Shown: positions 20,516 through 32,024, counted from the first letter of the stretch. The stretch: DNA of 64,000 bases from Deinococcus sp. Leaf326 (GCF_001424185.1 NZ_LMOM01000021.1:44544-108543), one strand, 5' to 3'. Made by a program: numbers and translations. Notes: generated from the sequence alone by a model not told the origin.

Positions 20516-21771
20516 CCGACTCCGGCAGGCCTGGGGACACGGGCAGGCCCGCAGACCCCGACGAGGCTTCGACCCTGCTGTTCGCGGCCATCCACGCCCA
20601 CAACCTGCCGGGCGTGCAGGCCCTGATCGCCGCCGAGCCTGCGGTGCTGGGCGCGCGCAGTCCCTCGGGGCTCTCGCCGGCGCTGTTTGCGGCGTACTAC
20701 CACCGCCCCGACATCCTGCGGGCGCTGATCGAGGCCGGCGCGCCACTCGACGTGTTCGAGGCGGCGGCGACCGGCGAGGTCGCGGCGCTCCGCGGCTGGC
20801 TGGACCGCGACCCGGCGCTGGTGCAGGCCTGCAGCCCGGACGGCTACGCGCCCCTGGGCCTCGCGGCGCTGTTCGGGCGCACGGAGGCGGCGCGGCTCCT
20901 GCTCGCGCGCGGCGCGCCCGCTGACGCCCCCAGCCGGGGCACGCCGCCAGTCCGGCCACTGCACTCGGCGGTGTCGGGTCTGCACCGCGACCTCGCCGGC
21001 CTGCTGCTGGACGCGGGGGCTGACGTCAATGCCCCGCAGCCGGGCGGCTTGACTCCCCTCATGCTCGCGGCGCTGCGCGGCGACGCCGAACTGGCCGAAT
21101 TGCTGCTCGCGCACGGGGCCCAGGCCGGGGCGACCGACGACCAGGGCCGCTCGGCCGCCGACCTCGCCGCCGAGGACGGACACGCGGCGCTCGTGGCCCG
21201 CCTGCGGGAGGCGGCGGGCCAGCCTCAAGAAACCCGGAATGCGGCGCTCTCCCGGCCGGGCCACACTGGGCACATGAACAACGACGACAAGGTGATCGGC
21301 CAGAGCGGCGCGGTGACGGGCTTCGACACGCCCGACCCCAAGGACGACGCCCAGGTGCGCTACACGACCACCCCCGAGACGGACCGCGTGAGCAGCGCCA
21401 ACCACATGACCTACGAGGCGCCCGAGGTGCCCGACCCGGCCGAGGTCACGGGCCAGTTCGCCCACCTCGCCACGCGCGACCCCGGCGCGATGGAGCACCG
21501 CCTTCAGGAGCCCGAGTTCGCCGGAGCCGAGACGACCGAGGGCCTGGGCGGCGAGGCGCTGGCCGGCGTGACCCCCTCGGCTGGGCTGGGCCTCAACGCC
21601 AGCCTGATCACTGCTGCGAGTGTGAGTTGGGGCGCCGCCGACCTCAATCCCGGCTATACGCCCCCCAGCGAGAGCGGCCCGCCCCACGTGAGCGAGCAGC
21701 CCGGCGACCTGCCGCCCGGTGAGACCTCGGAACTGAGAGCGGAGGTGGACGGCGACAGCAAGTACCGCTGA
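20512..21771 (+). CDS. Ankyrin-repeat protein fused in frame to a hydrophilic C-terminal domain
   Basis: 419 residues from GTG 20512, which overlaps the thiolase stop (GTGA). Residues about 15-235 hold ankyrin repeats (for example [20 protein letters not shown] and [20 protein letters not shown]). After a linker ([11 protein letters not shown]) the frame continues without a stop into a distinct 165-residue, acidic, low-complexity domain starting [27 protein letters not shown] box ends 6 nt before that internal ATG (21274), so the second part may also be made separately. Family of the second domain not recognised. Protein-protein interaction is the only role to infer. Confidence 0.78.
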   Translation: MTDSGRPGDTGRPADPDEASTLLFAAIHAHNLPGVQALIAAEPAVLGARSPSGLSPALFAAYYHRPDILRALIEAGAPLDVFEAAATGEVAALRGWLDRDPALVQACSPDGYAPLGLAALFGRTEAARLLLARGAPADAPSRGTPPVRPLHSAVSGLHRDLAGLLLDAGADVNAPQPGGLTPLMLAALRGDAELAELLLAHGAQAGATDDQGRSAADLAAEDGHAALVARLREAAGQPQETRNAALSRPGHTGHMNNDDKVIGQSGAVTGFDTPDPKDDAQVRYTTTPETDRVSSANHMTYEAPEVPDPAEVTGQFAHLATRDPGAMEHRLQEPEFAGAETTEGLGGEALAGVTPSAGLGLNASLITAASVSWGAADLNPGYTPPSESGPPHVSEQPGDLPPGETSELRAEVDGDSKYR

Positions 21772-21783
21772 GGACGAAAGCAG

Positions 21784-21815
21784 AACGGAGCCGGGCATGG
21801 TTGCCTGGCTCCGTT
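21784..21815. terminator. Bidirectional terminator hairpin
   Basis: Arms AACGGAGCC and GGCTCCGTT, extended inward by GGCA/TGCC, between the convergent ankyrin and Rieske genes. It has T-rich sequence on the plus side (GTTTCGT). Confidence 0.75.
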
Positions 21816-21825
21816 TCGTGATGGG

Positions 21826-22137
21826 TCACAGCGCCGAGACGTACACCTCGCCGGCCTCGACCTCGGTGCGGTAGATCTTCACCGGCTTGACGGCGGGCAG
21901 GGTCTTGGCTTTGCCCGTACTCAGTTCAAACTTGGCGCCGTGCTTCTCGCAGGTGATCCGGCCCATGACCACCTCGCCGCCGAGCAGGGGAAAATCCTTG
22001 TGGGTGCAGTTGTTGCGCAGGGCATAGAACTGGCCCTCGTACCGTACGACCAGCACGCCCACGCTGTCCACCTGCACCTCGCCCTGCCAGCCCTCGGGCA
22101 ATTCGTTCTCGGGACCGACCTTCACGCGCTCGCTCAT
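21826..22137 (-). CDS. Rieske [2Fe-2S] ferredoxin-like protein
   Basis: 103 residues. Seen: both Rieske cluster boxes, Cys44-Thr-His46 in [14 protein letters not shown] and Cys63-x-x-His66 in [15 protein letters not shown]. The protein is of the soluble NirD/biphenyl-dioxygenase ferredoxin class (about 100 residues, no membrane helix). Electron donor to an unknown oxygenase or reductase; no partner gene is adjacent. TAGACT ends 7 nt before ATG 22137 (leaderless). Confidence 0.9.
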   Translation of the reverse strand: MSERVKVGPENELPEGWQGEVQVDSVGVLVVRYEGQFYALRNNCTHKDFPLLGGEVVMGRITCEKHGAKFELSTGKAKTLPAVKPVKIYRTEVEAGEVYVSAL

Positions 22138-22213
22138 GCGGGGCAGTCTAGCGGTGGGCCCGGTGCCGCCGGGAGCGGCGACGCCCGGACACGCGGCCGG
22201 CATACCCTCTCTG

Positions 22214-23107
22214 TCAGACGCCGCAGCCGGTCTCCAGCCGCAGTTTCGCGCCGCCGACCGGGGTCCAGCTATAGACTGCGAAACCCTGGCCCTCGTAGTA
22301 GGCGCTGTAGACGATCAGTTCCATCCGGCCGTCGCCGTCGAGGTCGGCCACGCCCGCCAGGCGGTAGAGGTTCGCCATCGGCATCGGCTGGTCGCTGCCC
22401 GAATCCCAGGCCTGCTTCGGGCCGAGGTAGGCCGCCAGCGTGGAGGTCACGGCCCGGCCCTCCCGCACGAAGCGGACGAGCAGCAGGCTGTAGTCGCCCG
22501 GCTGTCCGGCCGGCGGGGGAGAGAAGGCCGTGCCTTCCGGCCCTTCCTCCCGGAAGTACCGCGCCTCGATCAGCACCTCCTGGGTGCCGTCGCCGTCGAG
22601 GTCGGTGCGGGTCAGGCCTGTCACGCGGACCCGCGGCTGCGCGACGCCGCGGCGGCGCAGGTCGGCCCGGATGATCTCGGTATAGGTCGGGTTGCTAGGC
22701 GGCAGCACTTGCACGGGCCGGGGCACCGCGCGCAGGCCGGCGGGTAGGTACACGCGCAGCGCGCCCTCTGGCGGGACCGGGCTCATCCTGGTGCTCAGGG
22801 TCTGCTCGCAGGGTTCGCCCATGCTGCCGGGCCGACTTCCCCGCGCCGTGCCGGTCGCGCGGCCCAGGGTCCAGGCTTGGTAGGTCGCGGCGGGGCCGAG
22901 GCGGGCCGCCACCTGGGCATCGGTCAGCCAGCGACCACCCTGCCGCCCATTCCCCTGCCAGCCGCCGAGCAGGTAGGTCAGGTCGCCGCCGGTGGTCGCC
23001 AGCACGGGTACGGGGACTGGGGGCGTCGCCGACTGCTGGGCCACCCCCACGCTGCCCAGCAGGGCCACGGCGAGCAGTCGGCGCGTCAGGCTGGACAGGG
23101 AAGACAT
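22214..23107 (-). CDS. Secreted protein with two DxDxDG calcium-type loops
   Basis: 297 residues with a signal peptide ([15 protein letters not shown], residues about 10-25). Two segments, [18 protein letters not shown] and [18 protein letters not shown], are the FG-GAP/VCBS-type Asp-rich loops that usually bind calcium and are followed by a beta strand. Paired Cys in EPCEQT and ETGCGV may form a disulfide. Envelope protein of unknown function. TACGCT lies 6 nt before ATG 23107 (leaderless). Between this gene and the rnhB stop, 23108-23368 holds nothing I recognise. Confidence 0.72.
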   Translation of the reverse strand: MSSLSSLTRRLLAVALLGSVGVAQQSATPPVPVPVLATTGGDLTYLLGGWQGNGRQGGRWLTDAQVAARLGPAATYQAWTLGRATGTARGSRPGSMGEPCEQTLSTRMSPVPPEGALRVYLPAGLRAVPRPVQVLPPSNPTYTEIIRADLRRRGVAQPRVRVTGLTRTDLDGDGTQEVLIEARYFREEGPEGTAFSPPPAGQPGDYSLLLVRFVREGRAVTSTLAAYLGPKQAWDSGSDQPMPMANLYRLAGVADLDGDGRMELIVYSAYYEGQGFAVYSWTPVGGAKLRLETGCGV

Positions 23108-23368
23108 AGAAGCAGCGTATCGGCGTCGTCTAACTGTGCGGACTACGTACCCACGGCCGGCCTTGGGCAAAGCTTGAGGGTGTGGGTACATGGCCCGTAG
23201 GCGCTGGAAGACCGTCGCCTAACCCGAACCATGTCGAGTATGGCGCCACTGTCCTCTATTCGCCGGCCCCGGCCAGTCCCGTCGCCCCAGTCGCGGGGCG
23301 TTGTGCTTCGGGCTGGACGCGGCGCTGCGGTCTACCCCCCTCGCCTGAAGAGGGCAAGTGCGGCCGCG

Positions 23369-24016
23369 CTACAGCAGCCGCAGAGGCCCAGTTTCGCCGC
23401 TGAGCAGGCGGGCAATCGGGGCGTAGCTGCGGCGGTGCGTCCCGCTGACGCCCAGCTGTGCCAGGGCCGCGCGGTGGGCGGGCGCGCCGTAGCCCTTGTG
23501 CGCCGCAAAACCGTAACCGGGGTACTGGGCGTCGAGTTCGGCCATCAACTGGTCGCGCCCGGTCTTGGCGAGCAGGCTCGCGGCGGCCACGCTGTAGCTC
23601 AGGGCGTCGGCCTTCGGGGGTGCGCTCAGGGGCAGGGGGGTGCGCAGACGCAGATAGTCGGTCACCAGGGCCTGCGGCGGCGGGTCGAGCCGGGCGATGG
23701 CCCGCAGCGCCGCCGCGTGGGTGGCCCCCAGGATGTTCAGGCGGTCGATCTCGTCGGGCCAGGCGTGCTCGACCGCCCAGCTCAGGGCCACGCGGCGCAC
23801 CTCGGCGGCGTAGTCCTCCCGCTGCGCCGCCGAGAGCTGCTTGCTGTCCCGGAAGGGATAGTCCTGCGCCGTGCCGGGCAGGATCACGGCGGCCACCGTC
23901 ACCGGCCCTGCCCAGGCCCCACGTCCGGCCTCGTCCACGCCCGCCACCCGGAAGTGGCCGCGCCGCCAGTGCTCGCGCTCGAAGGCCCAGTCGGGGGTGG
24001 TGCTGGGAACAGGCAT
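23369..24016 (-). CDS. rnhB: Ribonuclease HII
   Basis: Removes ribonucleotides and RNA primers from RNA-DNA hybrids. Seen: 215 residues. Active-site motif GVDEAGRGAWAGPVTVAAV (Asp28, Glu29), FRDSKQLSAAQRE, the third acidic site region DEIDRLNILGATHAA, SVAAASLLAKTGRDQLM with the conserved Lys and Asp, and GYGFAAHKGYGAPAH. ATG 24016 with TACCTT 7 nt upstream (leaderless). Divergent from the small CPYC protein. Confidence 0.95.
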   Translation of the reverse strand: MPVPSTTPDWAFEREHWRRGHFRVAGVDEAGRGAWAGPVTVAAVILPGTAQDYPFRDSKQLSAAQREDYAAEVRRVALSWAVEHAWPDEIDRLNILGATHAAALRAIARLDPPPQALVTDYLRLRTPLPLSAPPKADALSYSVAAASLLAKTGRDQLMAELDAQYPGYGFAAHKGYGAPAHRAALAQLGVSGTHRRSYAPIARLLSGETGPLRLL

Positions 24017-24100
24017 GGCGCTGAAGGTAGCACCGGGCCGGCGCGTCAGCGTGCCCGGCGCCACACAGCCGCTGTGCGCGCGGGCGTAGGCTCGGCGCCT

Positions 24101-24400
24101 ATGGGCAAGAAAGACCGTTCCCTGCCGCGCACCGCCTTCGTGACCCTGCGTGACCTGCCGGGCACGCGGGTGCTGTTCTGGGTCGTGGACGAGTGCCCCT
24201 ACTGCGGTGAGCGCCACATGCACGTCGCGGGCAACCTGCGCACCGCCGACCCTGGCGAGTCGCTCGGCGAGTACCCGGCTCCCTGCGACCCGTCCCGCAC
24301 CTACGACCTCGAATTGCCCCCCAAGCCCAAGAAGAAGCAGGGCAAGGAAGCCCGGCGCCGCGAACGCCGCGAGGGCAAACGCCAGGAGCTTGACGAATAA
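24101..24400 (+). CDS. Small protein with CPYC motif and basic tail
   Basis: 99 residues, not recognised. Seen: a DECPYCGERHMHVAGNL segment (two Cys and two His, residues about 31-47), with a third Cys in YPAPCDPSRT. This resembles a small zinc-binding site. The tail is strongly basic and charged (PKPKKKQGKEARRRERREGK), suggesting nucleic-acid contact. TAGGCT lies 8 nt before ATG 24101. It is followed by an AT-rich gap before the flavin oxidoreductase gene. Confidence 0.78.
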   Translation: MGKKDRSLPRTAFVTLRDLPGTRVLFWVVDECPYCGERHMHVAGNLRTADPGESLGEYPAPCDPSRTYDLELPPKPKKKQGKEARRRERREGKRQELDE

Positions 24401-24542
24401 GGCAGAGACGGCAGTCTGTAAAGGAATAAAAAACAAACCGCTTTACTTTTTTAAAAGTTGGGCGCATAGTGGCGGGGTTGCCGGAGCAGTGGCGGTCGAC
24501 TCCGCCCTCCTTTTTCCCGTTCCTTCCCCCCCGAGGTCTGCC

Positions 24543-25700
24543 ATGAAGCCTGAATTCAACTCCCTGTTCCAGTCCTTTACCCTCCGCAGCGGCGTCGTGC
24601 TGGACAACCGCGTCGTGCTGGCCCCCATGACCAACTTCTCCTCGGACGCCCAGGGCAACGTCACCGACGACGAACTGGCCTATTACGCCCGGCGCTCGAA
24701 CGGCGTGGGCCTGGTCATCACGGCCTGCACCAATGTCACCCGCAACGGCCAGGGCTTTCCCGGCGAGTTTGCGGCCTACGACGACCGCTTCGTGCCCAGC
24801 CTGACCCGTCTGGCCCGCACCGTGCAGGGCGAGGGCGCCAAGGCGCTCCTCCAGATCTTCCACGCTGGGCGCATGGCCCCGGCCGCCCTGGTGGACGGCG
24901 ACGTGGTGAGCGCGAGCGCTGTGTCCCCCGTGCGTGACGGCGCCGAGCAGGCCCCCGCGCCCGCCCCCCGTGAACTGAGCGGCGAGGAAGTCGACGAGAT
25001 CGTGCGCGCCTTCGGGGAAGCGACCCGCCGCGCCATCGAGTCCGGGTACGACGGCGTGGAAATCCACGGCGCCAACGGCTACCTCATCCAGCAGTTCTTC
25101 TCGCCGCACTCCAACCGCCGCACCGACCGCTGGGGCGGCAGCCTGGAAGCCCGTATGGCCTTCCCGCTGGCCGTCGTGGACGAGGTGCAGCGCGTGGTTG
25201 CCGAGCACGCCACTGGCCCCTTCGCGGTCGGCTACCGCTTCTCGCCCGAGGAGCCCGAGACCCCCGGCATCACGATGGACGACTCGCTGGCCCTCGTGGA
25301 CGTGCTGGCCGACAAGGGCATGGACTACCTGCACATCTCGCTGATGGAGTACGCCTCGCTGCCCCGCCGCGCCAGCGACACGGCCAGCAGCCGCCTGGAG
25401 CAGATCGTGGCGAAGGTTGCCGGGCGCACGCCGGTCATGGGCGTCGGCTCGGTGCACACGCCCGAGCAGGCCGCGCAGGTGCTGAAGATGGGCGCCGAGT
25501 TCGTCGCCCTGGGCCGCGAACTCCTGATGGATCCCGACTGGGTCGCCAAGGTCCGAGACGGCCGCGAGGCCGAGCTGGAGACGGTGCTGGATGTCGAGGG
25601 CCAGGACCGCCTCGTGATCGCCACGCCGCTGTGGAACGCCCTGGTGAACACCCCCGGCTGGCTGCCCCTGAGCAAGAAGCCCGAAGCCGTCACGGCCTGA
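24543..25700 (+). CDS. NADH:flavin oxidoreductase, Old Yellow Enzyme family
   Basis: FMN-dependent ene-reductase of TIM-barrel fold. Seen: 385 residues. NRVVLAPMTNFSSD near the N-terminus, LLQIFHAGRMA (catalytic region), DGVEIHGANGYLIQQFFSPH, SNRRTDRWGGSLEARM and GRELLMDPDWVAKV, the standard order of the family. Substrate unknown. GAGG lies 6 nt before ATG 24543. The AT-rich stretch 24421-24470 contains a weak promoter candidate (TTTACT, 17 nt, CATAGT), implying a leader of about 70 nt. A terminator follows the stop. Confidence 0.92.
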   Translation: MKPEFNSLFQSFTLRSGVVLDNRVVLAPMTNFSSDAQGNVTDDELAYYARRSNGVGLVITACTNVTRNGQGFPGEFAAYDDRFVPSLTRLARTVQGEGAKALLQIFHAGRMAPAALVDGDVVSASAVSPVRDGAEQAPAPAPRELSGEEVDEIVRAFGEATRRAIESGYDGVEIHGANGYLIQQFFSPHSNRRTDRWGGSLEARMAFPLAVVDEVQRVVAEHATGPFAVGYRFSPEEPETPGITMDDSLALVDVLADKGMDYLHISLMEYASLPRRASDTASSRLEQIVAKVAGRTPVMGVGSVHTPEQAAQVLKMGAEFVALGRELLMDPDWVAKVRDGREAELETVLDVEGQDRLVIATPLWNALVNTPGWLPLSKKPEAVTA

Positions 25701-25730
25701 GCTTTTCCGCTCCATAGATTCCGCACCGTG

Positions 25731-25758
25731 CCCCCGCCCCTGACCGGCGGGGGTTTTT
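25731..25758 (+). terminator. Rho-independent terminator
   Basis: Stem CCCCCGCC / GGCGGGGG, 7-base loop, then TTTTT. The stem is identical to that of the 10087 terminator. Confidence 0.9.
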
Positions 25759-25783
25759 GGCGCCCTCGGCTATGCTGACGCGC

Positions 25784-26593
25784 GTGACTTCCCGCCCACG
25801 CCCCGAACTCCCTGGCCTCCTGACCGGCCTCGCCACCGGGTGCGGACTGGCCGTGCTGGCAGCGCTGCTAGGTGAGGTGCGGGCGCCCGCACCGCTGCTG
25901 CTGGGGGTGATCCTGCTGTGCGGGGCGCTGGGGGCGTGGCGGCCCACCCGGCTGCTGCTGGGCTGGGGTGCTGGGCTACTGGCAGCGGCGGTGGCCCTGT
26001 GCCTCCTGACGCCGGTCCTGCGCGGGCCGCTGAACGCCCTGACCGTCTCTCAGCTACCCGTGCGCGCCGACGCCGTCGTGGTGCTGGGGGCCGGGGTGCA
26101 GTGCGGGGCGGGCACCCTGGAGGCGACCAGCCTGACGCGGCTCGTGCGCGGGCTGGAGCTGTGGCGGGCTGGGTACGCCCCCACTGTGACCGTCTCGCAG
26201 CAGTCGGGCCTGATTGGGCCGCACGAGTGCGCCAAAATGAGCGACCTGGAACGCGCGCACATCGCTGCCCTGTACCCGGCAGGCGGCCCCGAGGTCCTGA
26301 CCCTGCGGACGGTCACCACGACCCGCGACGAGGCCGCGCGGGTGGGGGCCTACGCCCGTGAGCGGGGCTGGCGGCGGGTCCTGATCGTCACGTCGCCTTG
26401 GCACGCGCGGCGCACGCAGGCGCTGTTCCGGGCGCAGGGGGTGGACGCCGTGAGCGTGCCCGCGCCCGAGAGCCGGTTCGACTACGGCCTGCTGTATCCG
26501 CACGACCGGCTCGCCGCGCTGCGGGTGCTGCTCTACGAGGGGCTGTCGCGGGTGAAGTTCGCGGTGGGGGGGACGCCGGAGCGGGGGAAGTAG
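25784..26593 (+). CDS. YdcF/SanA-like DUF218 membrane protein
   Basis: 269 residues. Seen: three N-terminal hydrophobic helices (residues about 12-82), then the DUF218 domain with DAVVVLGAGVQCGAG, LVRGLELWRAGYAPTVTVS, VTTTRDEAARVGAYARERGW and RVLIVTSPWHARRTQALF. Members act in the cell envelope; the enzymatic role is not established. GTG 25784 preferred over an ATG four codons upstream because TATGCT (25771-25776) ends 7 nt before it and itself contains that ATG. Confidence 0.85.
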   Translation: MTSRPRPELPGLLTGLATGCGLAVLAALLGEVRAPAPLLLGVILLCGALGAWRPTRLLLGWGAGLLAAAVALCLLTPVLRGPLNALTVSQLPVRADAVVVLGAGVQCGAGTLEATSLTRLVRGLELWRAGYAPTVTVSQQSGLIGPHECAKMSDLERAHIAALYPAGGPEVLTLRTVTTTRDEAARVGAYARERGWRRVLIVTSPWHARRTQALFRAQGVDAVSVPAPESRFDYGLLYPHDRLAALRVLLYEGLSRVKFAVGGTPERGK

Positions 26594-26898
26594 GCGGGTC
26601 GGAAGGCGTCCGAGGGTCTACTTTCCCTCGTCCCCAGTCCCCGCCCGCGAGGAGAGGAAAGCTTCTCGCTGCGCTCGGCAAGAATCGTTCCTATGGTTGG
26701 CGGGGTGGCGCTGTTTTACGGCCTGACGGCTCGCGTTGGGGCCATCCCTGCCCGGTTGAAATGTCCCGCGCGCGGCGCACATGACGGCCTTTAGGGAAAG
26801 GTGGGCAGTCGGGGCATGGGCTCGTATCTTCCATGAACCACGCGCCCTTCGGTTCTCACATCCCACTTCCGGCACCTCATACGCCCTAGAGTGTCCTG
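26594..26898. other. Intergenic region upstream of trmFO
   Basis: 305 bases. It holds a weak hairpin near 26621-26661 (CTTTCC / GGAAAG arms) that may end the DUF218 transcript, and at its right end the trmFO -10 box TAGAGT (26887-26892). Short open frames on either strand here look random. Nothing else recognised. Confidence 0.5.
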
Positions 26899-28299
26899 AT
26901 GACGGGTTTTCAGGGAATTACGGTGGTCGGTGCGGGATTGGCCGGGTCGGAGGCGGCGCTGGCGGCGGCCGGGGCAGGCGTGCGGGTGCGCCTGCACGAG
27001 ATGCGGCCGGTCAAGATGACCCCGGCGCACCGCAGCGGCAACTTTGCCGAGCTGGTGTGCAGCAACTCGCTGGGCGGCGAGGGTGAGATGCAGAGCAAGG
27101 GGCTGCTCCAGGCCGAACTGCGCAGCGTGGGGGGCGCGGTGGTGGGCGCGGCAGACGCCTCGCGCCTGCCGGCGGGCAACGCACTGGCCGTCGAGCGCGA
27201 CGAGTTCAGCGAGCGTGTGACGCGGGCTGTACGCGAACATCCCCTCATCGAGATTGTCGAGGGCGAGGTCGAGGCCGTGCCGGAGGGCATCGCCGTCATC
27301 GCCTCTGGGCCGCTGACCTCCGACGCGCTGGCGGCCGACCTCGCCCGGCTCACCGGCAGCGAGCGCCTGAGCTTCTACGACGCGGCGGCGCCGGTCATCG
27401 ACGCTGAGAGCATTAACCTCGACGTGGCGTGGCGCGCGGGGCGCTACGACCAGAGCGCCGACTATCTCAACTGCCCCTTCACCAAGGACGAGTACCTCGC
27501 CTTTTTCGGAGCGCTGGAACAGGCCCGGTCCCACACGCCGCACGACTGGGAGAAGCTCGAATTCTTCGAGGGCTGTATGCCCATCGAGGAGATCGCGCGC
27601 CGGGGGGTGGATACGCCGCGTTTCGGCCCCATGTCGCCCAAGGGCCTGGACGATCCGCGCACCGGGCGCTGGCCCTACGCGGTCGCGCAGCTTCGTCAGG
27701 AGGACCGCGAGGGCCGGCTGTGGTCGCTGGTCGGCTTTCAGACCGGCCTGAAGTGGGGCGACCAGAAGGCGGTCGTGAACCTCATTCCGGGGCTGGAGAA
27801 CGCCGAGATCGTGCGCTACGGCGTCATGCACCGCAACACTTACCTCAACGCCCCCAGCGTGCTCGATTCGACGCTGGCGCTGCGGGCCGATCCGCAGAAG
27901 TTCGTCGCCGGGGTACTGGCGGGCACCGAGGGCTACCTGGAATCGGCGGGCACTGGCTGGCTGGCGGGCACGAACGCTGCGCGGCTCGCCCGGGGCCTCG
28001 CGCCGCTGACCCCACCCGCCGAGTCCATGCTGGGCGGGCTGGTGCGCTACCTCGCCTCGGCCAACCCCAAGGGCTTCCAGCCCATGAACGTCAACTGGGC
28101 GCTGGTGCCCGAGATGCCTGCCGAGATCAACCCCAAGACCGGCAAGCCGCGCAAACTCGGCAAGCGTGAAAAGCGGCCCGTGCTGTTTCGCCGGGGTCTG
28201 GACGCCTTCATGGCCTGGGCAGGGGAGGAGGCCGGCGTGCCGGTGACGCCGCGCGTGATTCCCGAGCCCGCCAGCGACGAGGTACCGGCGCTGCGCTGA
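26899..28299 (+). CDS. trmFO: Methylenetetrahydrofolate-tRNA-(uracil-5-)-methyltransferase
   Basis: Makes m5U54 in the tRNA T-loop using methylene-THF and FADH2. Seen: 466 residues. FAD site [40 protein letters not shown], Cys54 in VCSNSLGGEGE, and Cys226 in FEGCMPIEE (the two cysteines used in the reaction). GRWPYAVAQLRQ and FQPMNVNWALVPEM near the end are TrmFO-specific. TAGAGT lies 6 nt upstream of ATG 26899 (leaderless). Confidence 0.97.
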   Translation: MTGFQGITVVGAGLAGSEAALAAAGAGVRVRLHEMRPVKMTPAHRSGNFAELVCSNSLGGEGEMQSKGLLQAELRSVGGAVVGAADASRLPAGNALAVERDEFSERVTRAVREHPLIEIVEGEVEAVPEGIAVIASGPLTSDALAADLARLTGSERLSFYDAAAPVIDAESINLDVAWRAGRYDQSADYLNCPFTKDEYLAFFGALEQARSHTPHDWEKLEFFEGCMPIEEIARRGVDTPRFGPMSPKGLDDPRTGRWPYAVAQLRQEDREGRLWSLVGFQTGLKWGDQKAVVNLIPGLENAEIVRYGVMHRNTYLNAPSVLDSTLALRADPQKFVAGVLAGTEGYLESAGTGWLAGTNAARLARGLAPLTPPAESMLGGLVRYLASANPKGFQPMNVNWALVPEMPAEINPKTGKPRKLGKREKRPVLFRRGLDAFMAWAGEEAGVPVTPRVIPEPASDEVPALR

Positions 28300-28393
28300 G
28301 GGATTGCGGGCGCGACGTGGGGGAGAGGCCCGGCCGCGTTCGGCAGACGGAGCCAGTTCAACGAACGGCCGCGCCGCGCCGTAGGCTGGGGCC

Positions 28394-29386
<993 letters not shown>

Positions 29387-29524
29387 AGCCGGTCAAGAGA
29401 GGTGCGTGCAGGTCCGGCCCGGGTGAATCTGGCCCCAGTGGACCGGGAAGCGGCGCCCCGCACCGGGCACACCTGGGGGCAAAATCCCCCATTTTCCGCG
29501 CAGCACGGGGTCTATACTCCGCCC

Positions 29525-29989
29525 ATGACGGTTCCCCAGACAGAATTGCAGCGCATTGTGGCGTCTCTGCAACAAAGCGGCCTGACCGTCGAACCGGTCG
29601 AGGACGGCGCCCTGATCCGCAGCGGTGAGACCCGCGTGGCGCTGTTCGCCGAACCCGAGCCGCAGGGCGGCGTAATCGTGCGGCTGCACCTCGACCTCGA
29701 CCTGTACGTCGAGGAGGAGAGCCTGCCCGACATCCTGATGGGCATGAACCTCCTGAATCAGGGGCTGGACTATGGCGCCCTGAACCTCGACCCCGTCGAG
29801 ACCGAGGAGGACGAAGACGATGACGACGCGCCCGTCACCTTCGCCATTCTGGGCCGCGCGGTGCTGTGGTTGCAGGACCTCGGGCCGCTGGAGCTCGACC
29901 GTCTGCGCGAGCACCTGCGCCGTTTCGAGGCTGAAGTGACCGAGGCGGTCGAGCGCACCCTGCACGGCAGCAAGGGCCTGAGCGCCTAG
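29525..29989 (+). CDS. YbjN-like (type III secretion chaperone-fold) protein
   Basis: 154 residues. Seen: an alpha/beta start (LQRIVASLQQSGLTVEPVED), VIVRLHLDLDLYVEEESLPD, an acidic run around residue 98 (ETEEDEDDDD), and an amphipathic C-terminal helix. The overall pattern resembles YbjN-domain proteins, which bind partners rather than catalyse. Start ATG 29525 chosen over an upstream in-frame codon because TATACT ends 6 nt before it (leaderless). A strong terminator follows. Confidence 0.65.
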   Translation: MTVPQTELQRIVASLQQSGLTVEPVEDGALIRSGETRVALFAEPEPQGGVIVRLHLDLDLYVEEESLPDILMGMNLLNQGLDYGALNLDPVETEEDEDDDDAPVTFAILGRAVLWLQDLGPLELDRLREHLRRFEAEVTEAVERTLHGSKGLSA

Positions 29990-30000
29990 AGCGGGAGGCG

Positions 30001-30041
30001 AAAAGGAGGGCCGGAGCAGTCACGCTCCGGCCCTCCTTTTT
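30001..30041. terminator. Strong bidirectional terminator
   Basis: AAAAGGAGGGCCGGAGC pairs perfectly with GCTCCGGCCCTCCTTTTT across a 6-base loop, between the convergent YbjN-like and citrate synthase genes. It has a T-run in both directions. Confidence 0.95.
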
Positions 30042-30056
30042 CATCCCCTCCGGTAC

Positions 30057-31190
<1,134 letters not shown>

Positions 31191-31320
31191 GTTGAGGCCA
31201 CAATACCACCGCCCCGGAACTGACTCTGAACTGACCCCCGGACGTTCCCCCGGCGGTGACAGCCGCCCTGCCGCGCACTGGCCTGCCGGGCCGCGGGGAT
31301 GCCCCGTACAATGCCCGGCG

Positions 31321-31911
31321 ATGACCGTGCCCGCTGCCCCCGACCCGACAGTCCCCGGCGTAACGCTGGCGCTCGACACCGCCACCCCGCACCTGACCCT
31401 GGCCCTGAGCTGGGCAGGTGGCGTGACCGAGTGTCCCATTCTGGAGTGGAGGGAGGAGGTGGGCCGCGCCCACGCCGAGCGGGTGGCGGGCGCGCTCGAC
31501 GAGCTCTTCGCGCGCGCGGGGCTGCCCCGCCGTGCAGACACCGTCGTGATCGGCACCGGTCCCGGTTCGTACACGGGCGTGCGGGTGGGCGCGAGCTACG
31601 CCCTGGGGTTGGCGCGCGTGTGGGGCGCTCCGGTGTTGGGCGTTCCCACCCTGGAGGCGTTGGTCACGGGGGACGGCCCCCAGGCAGTCGCGCTCGACGC
31701 CCGCAAGGGCAACGTGTACGGCGCGGTCTACGAGGTGACGGCCGGGACAGTCACGGGCGTGCGGCACGCGCCCCAGAAGTACGCCCTGGAGGACCTGCGC
31801 ACCCTGGCGGCGGACCTGCCCCTGCACCTCAACCCGGCACCCTCGGGCCCGGCCCTGCTGCGCGCGGGCTTGGATCACGGCGCGCGCGACTGGGCATTGG
31901 CATACCTGTAG
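31321..31911 (+). CDS. tsaB: tRNA threonylcarbamoyladenosine biosynthesis protein TsaB
   Basis: Non-catalytic partner of TsaD in making t6A37 in ANN-decoding tRNAs. Seen: 196 residues. GVTLALDTATPHLTLAL at the N-terminus, RAHAERVAGALDELFA, VIGTGPGSYTGVRVGASYALG (the TsaB signature) and ALDARKGNVYGAVYE. The C-terminal half is shorter than in E. coli. TACAAT lies 8 nt before ATG 31321. A possible tsaD or tsaE partner is not in the window. Confidence 0.92.
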   Translation: MTVPAAPDPTVPGVTLALDTATPHLTLALSWAGGVTECPILEWREEVGRAHAERVAGALDELFARAGLPRRADTVVIGTGPGSYTGVRVGASYALGLARVWGAPVLGVPTLEALVTGDGPQAVALDARKGNVYGAVYEVTAGTVTGVRHAPQKYALEDLRTLAADLPLHLNPAPSGPALLRAGLDHGARDWALAYL

Positions 31912-32024
31912 AGCCGGTCTTCATGGCCGTGCGGAGCGGGTGAACTTGCAGGCAGGCCGTCACGTCGCCCGGTGCTCCGAGATCGGGGAAGGGTGCTGCC
32001 CGCACCCCGCTAGGCTCCACGGCC

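Noticed and set aside
21274..21771. Separate gene for the acidic domain after the ankyrin repeats
   Set aside because: Kept as one CDS because the frame is continuous and the possible -10 (CACACT) is imperfect; raised as a finding instead.
23108..23368. Possible gene between the DxDxDG protein and rnhB
   Set aside because: Only short frames without start signals or conservation-like pattern; treated as empty.
24442..24470. Promoter TTTACT-17-CATAGT before the Old-Yellow-Enzyme gene
   Set aside because: Both boxes are poor; mentioned under the gene but not listed as a feature.
26781..27086. Small plus-strand frame before and into trmFO
   Set aside because: Overlaps the conserved trmFO N-terminus in another frame and has no recognisable features.
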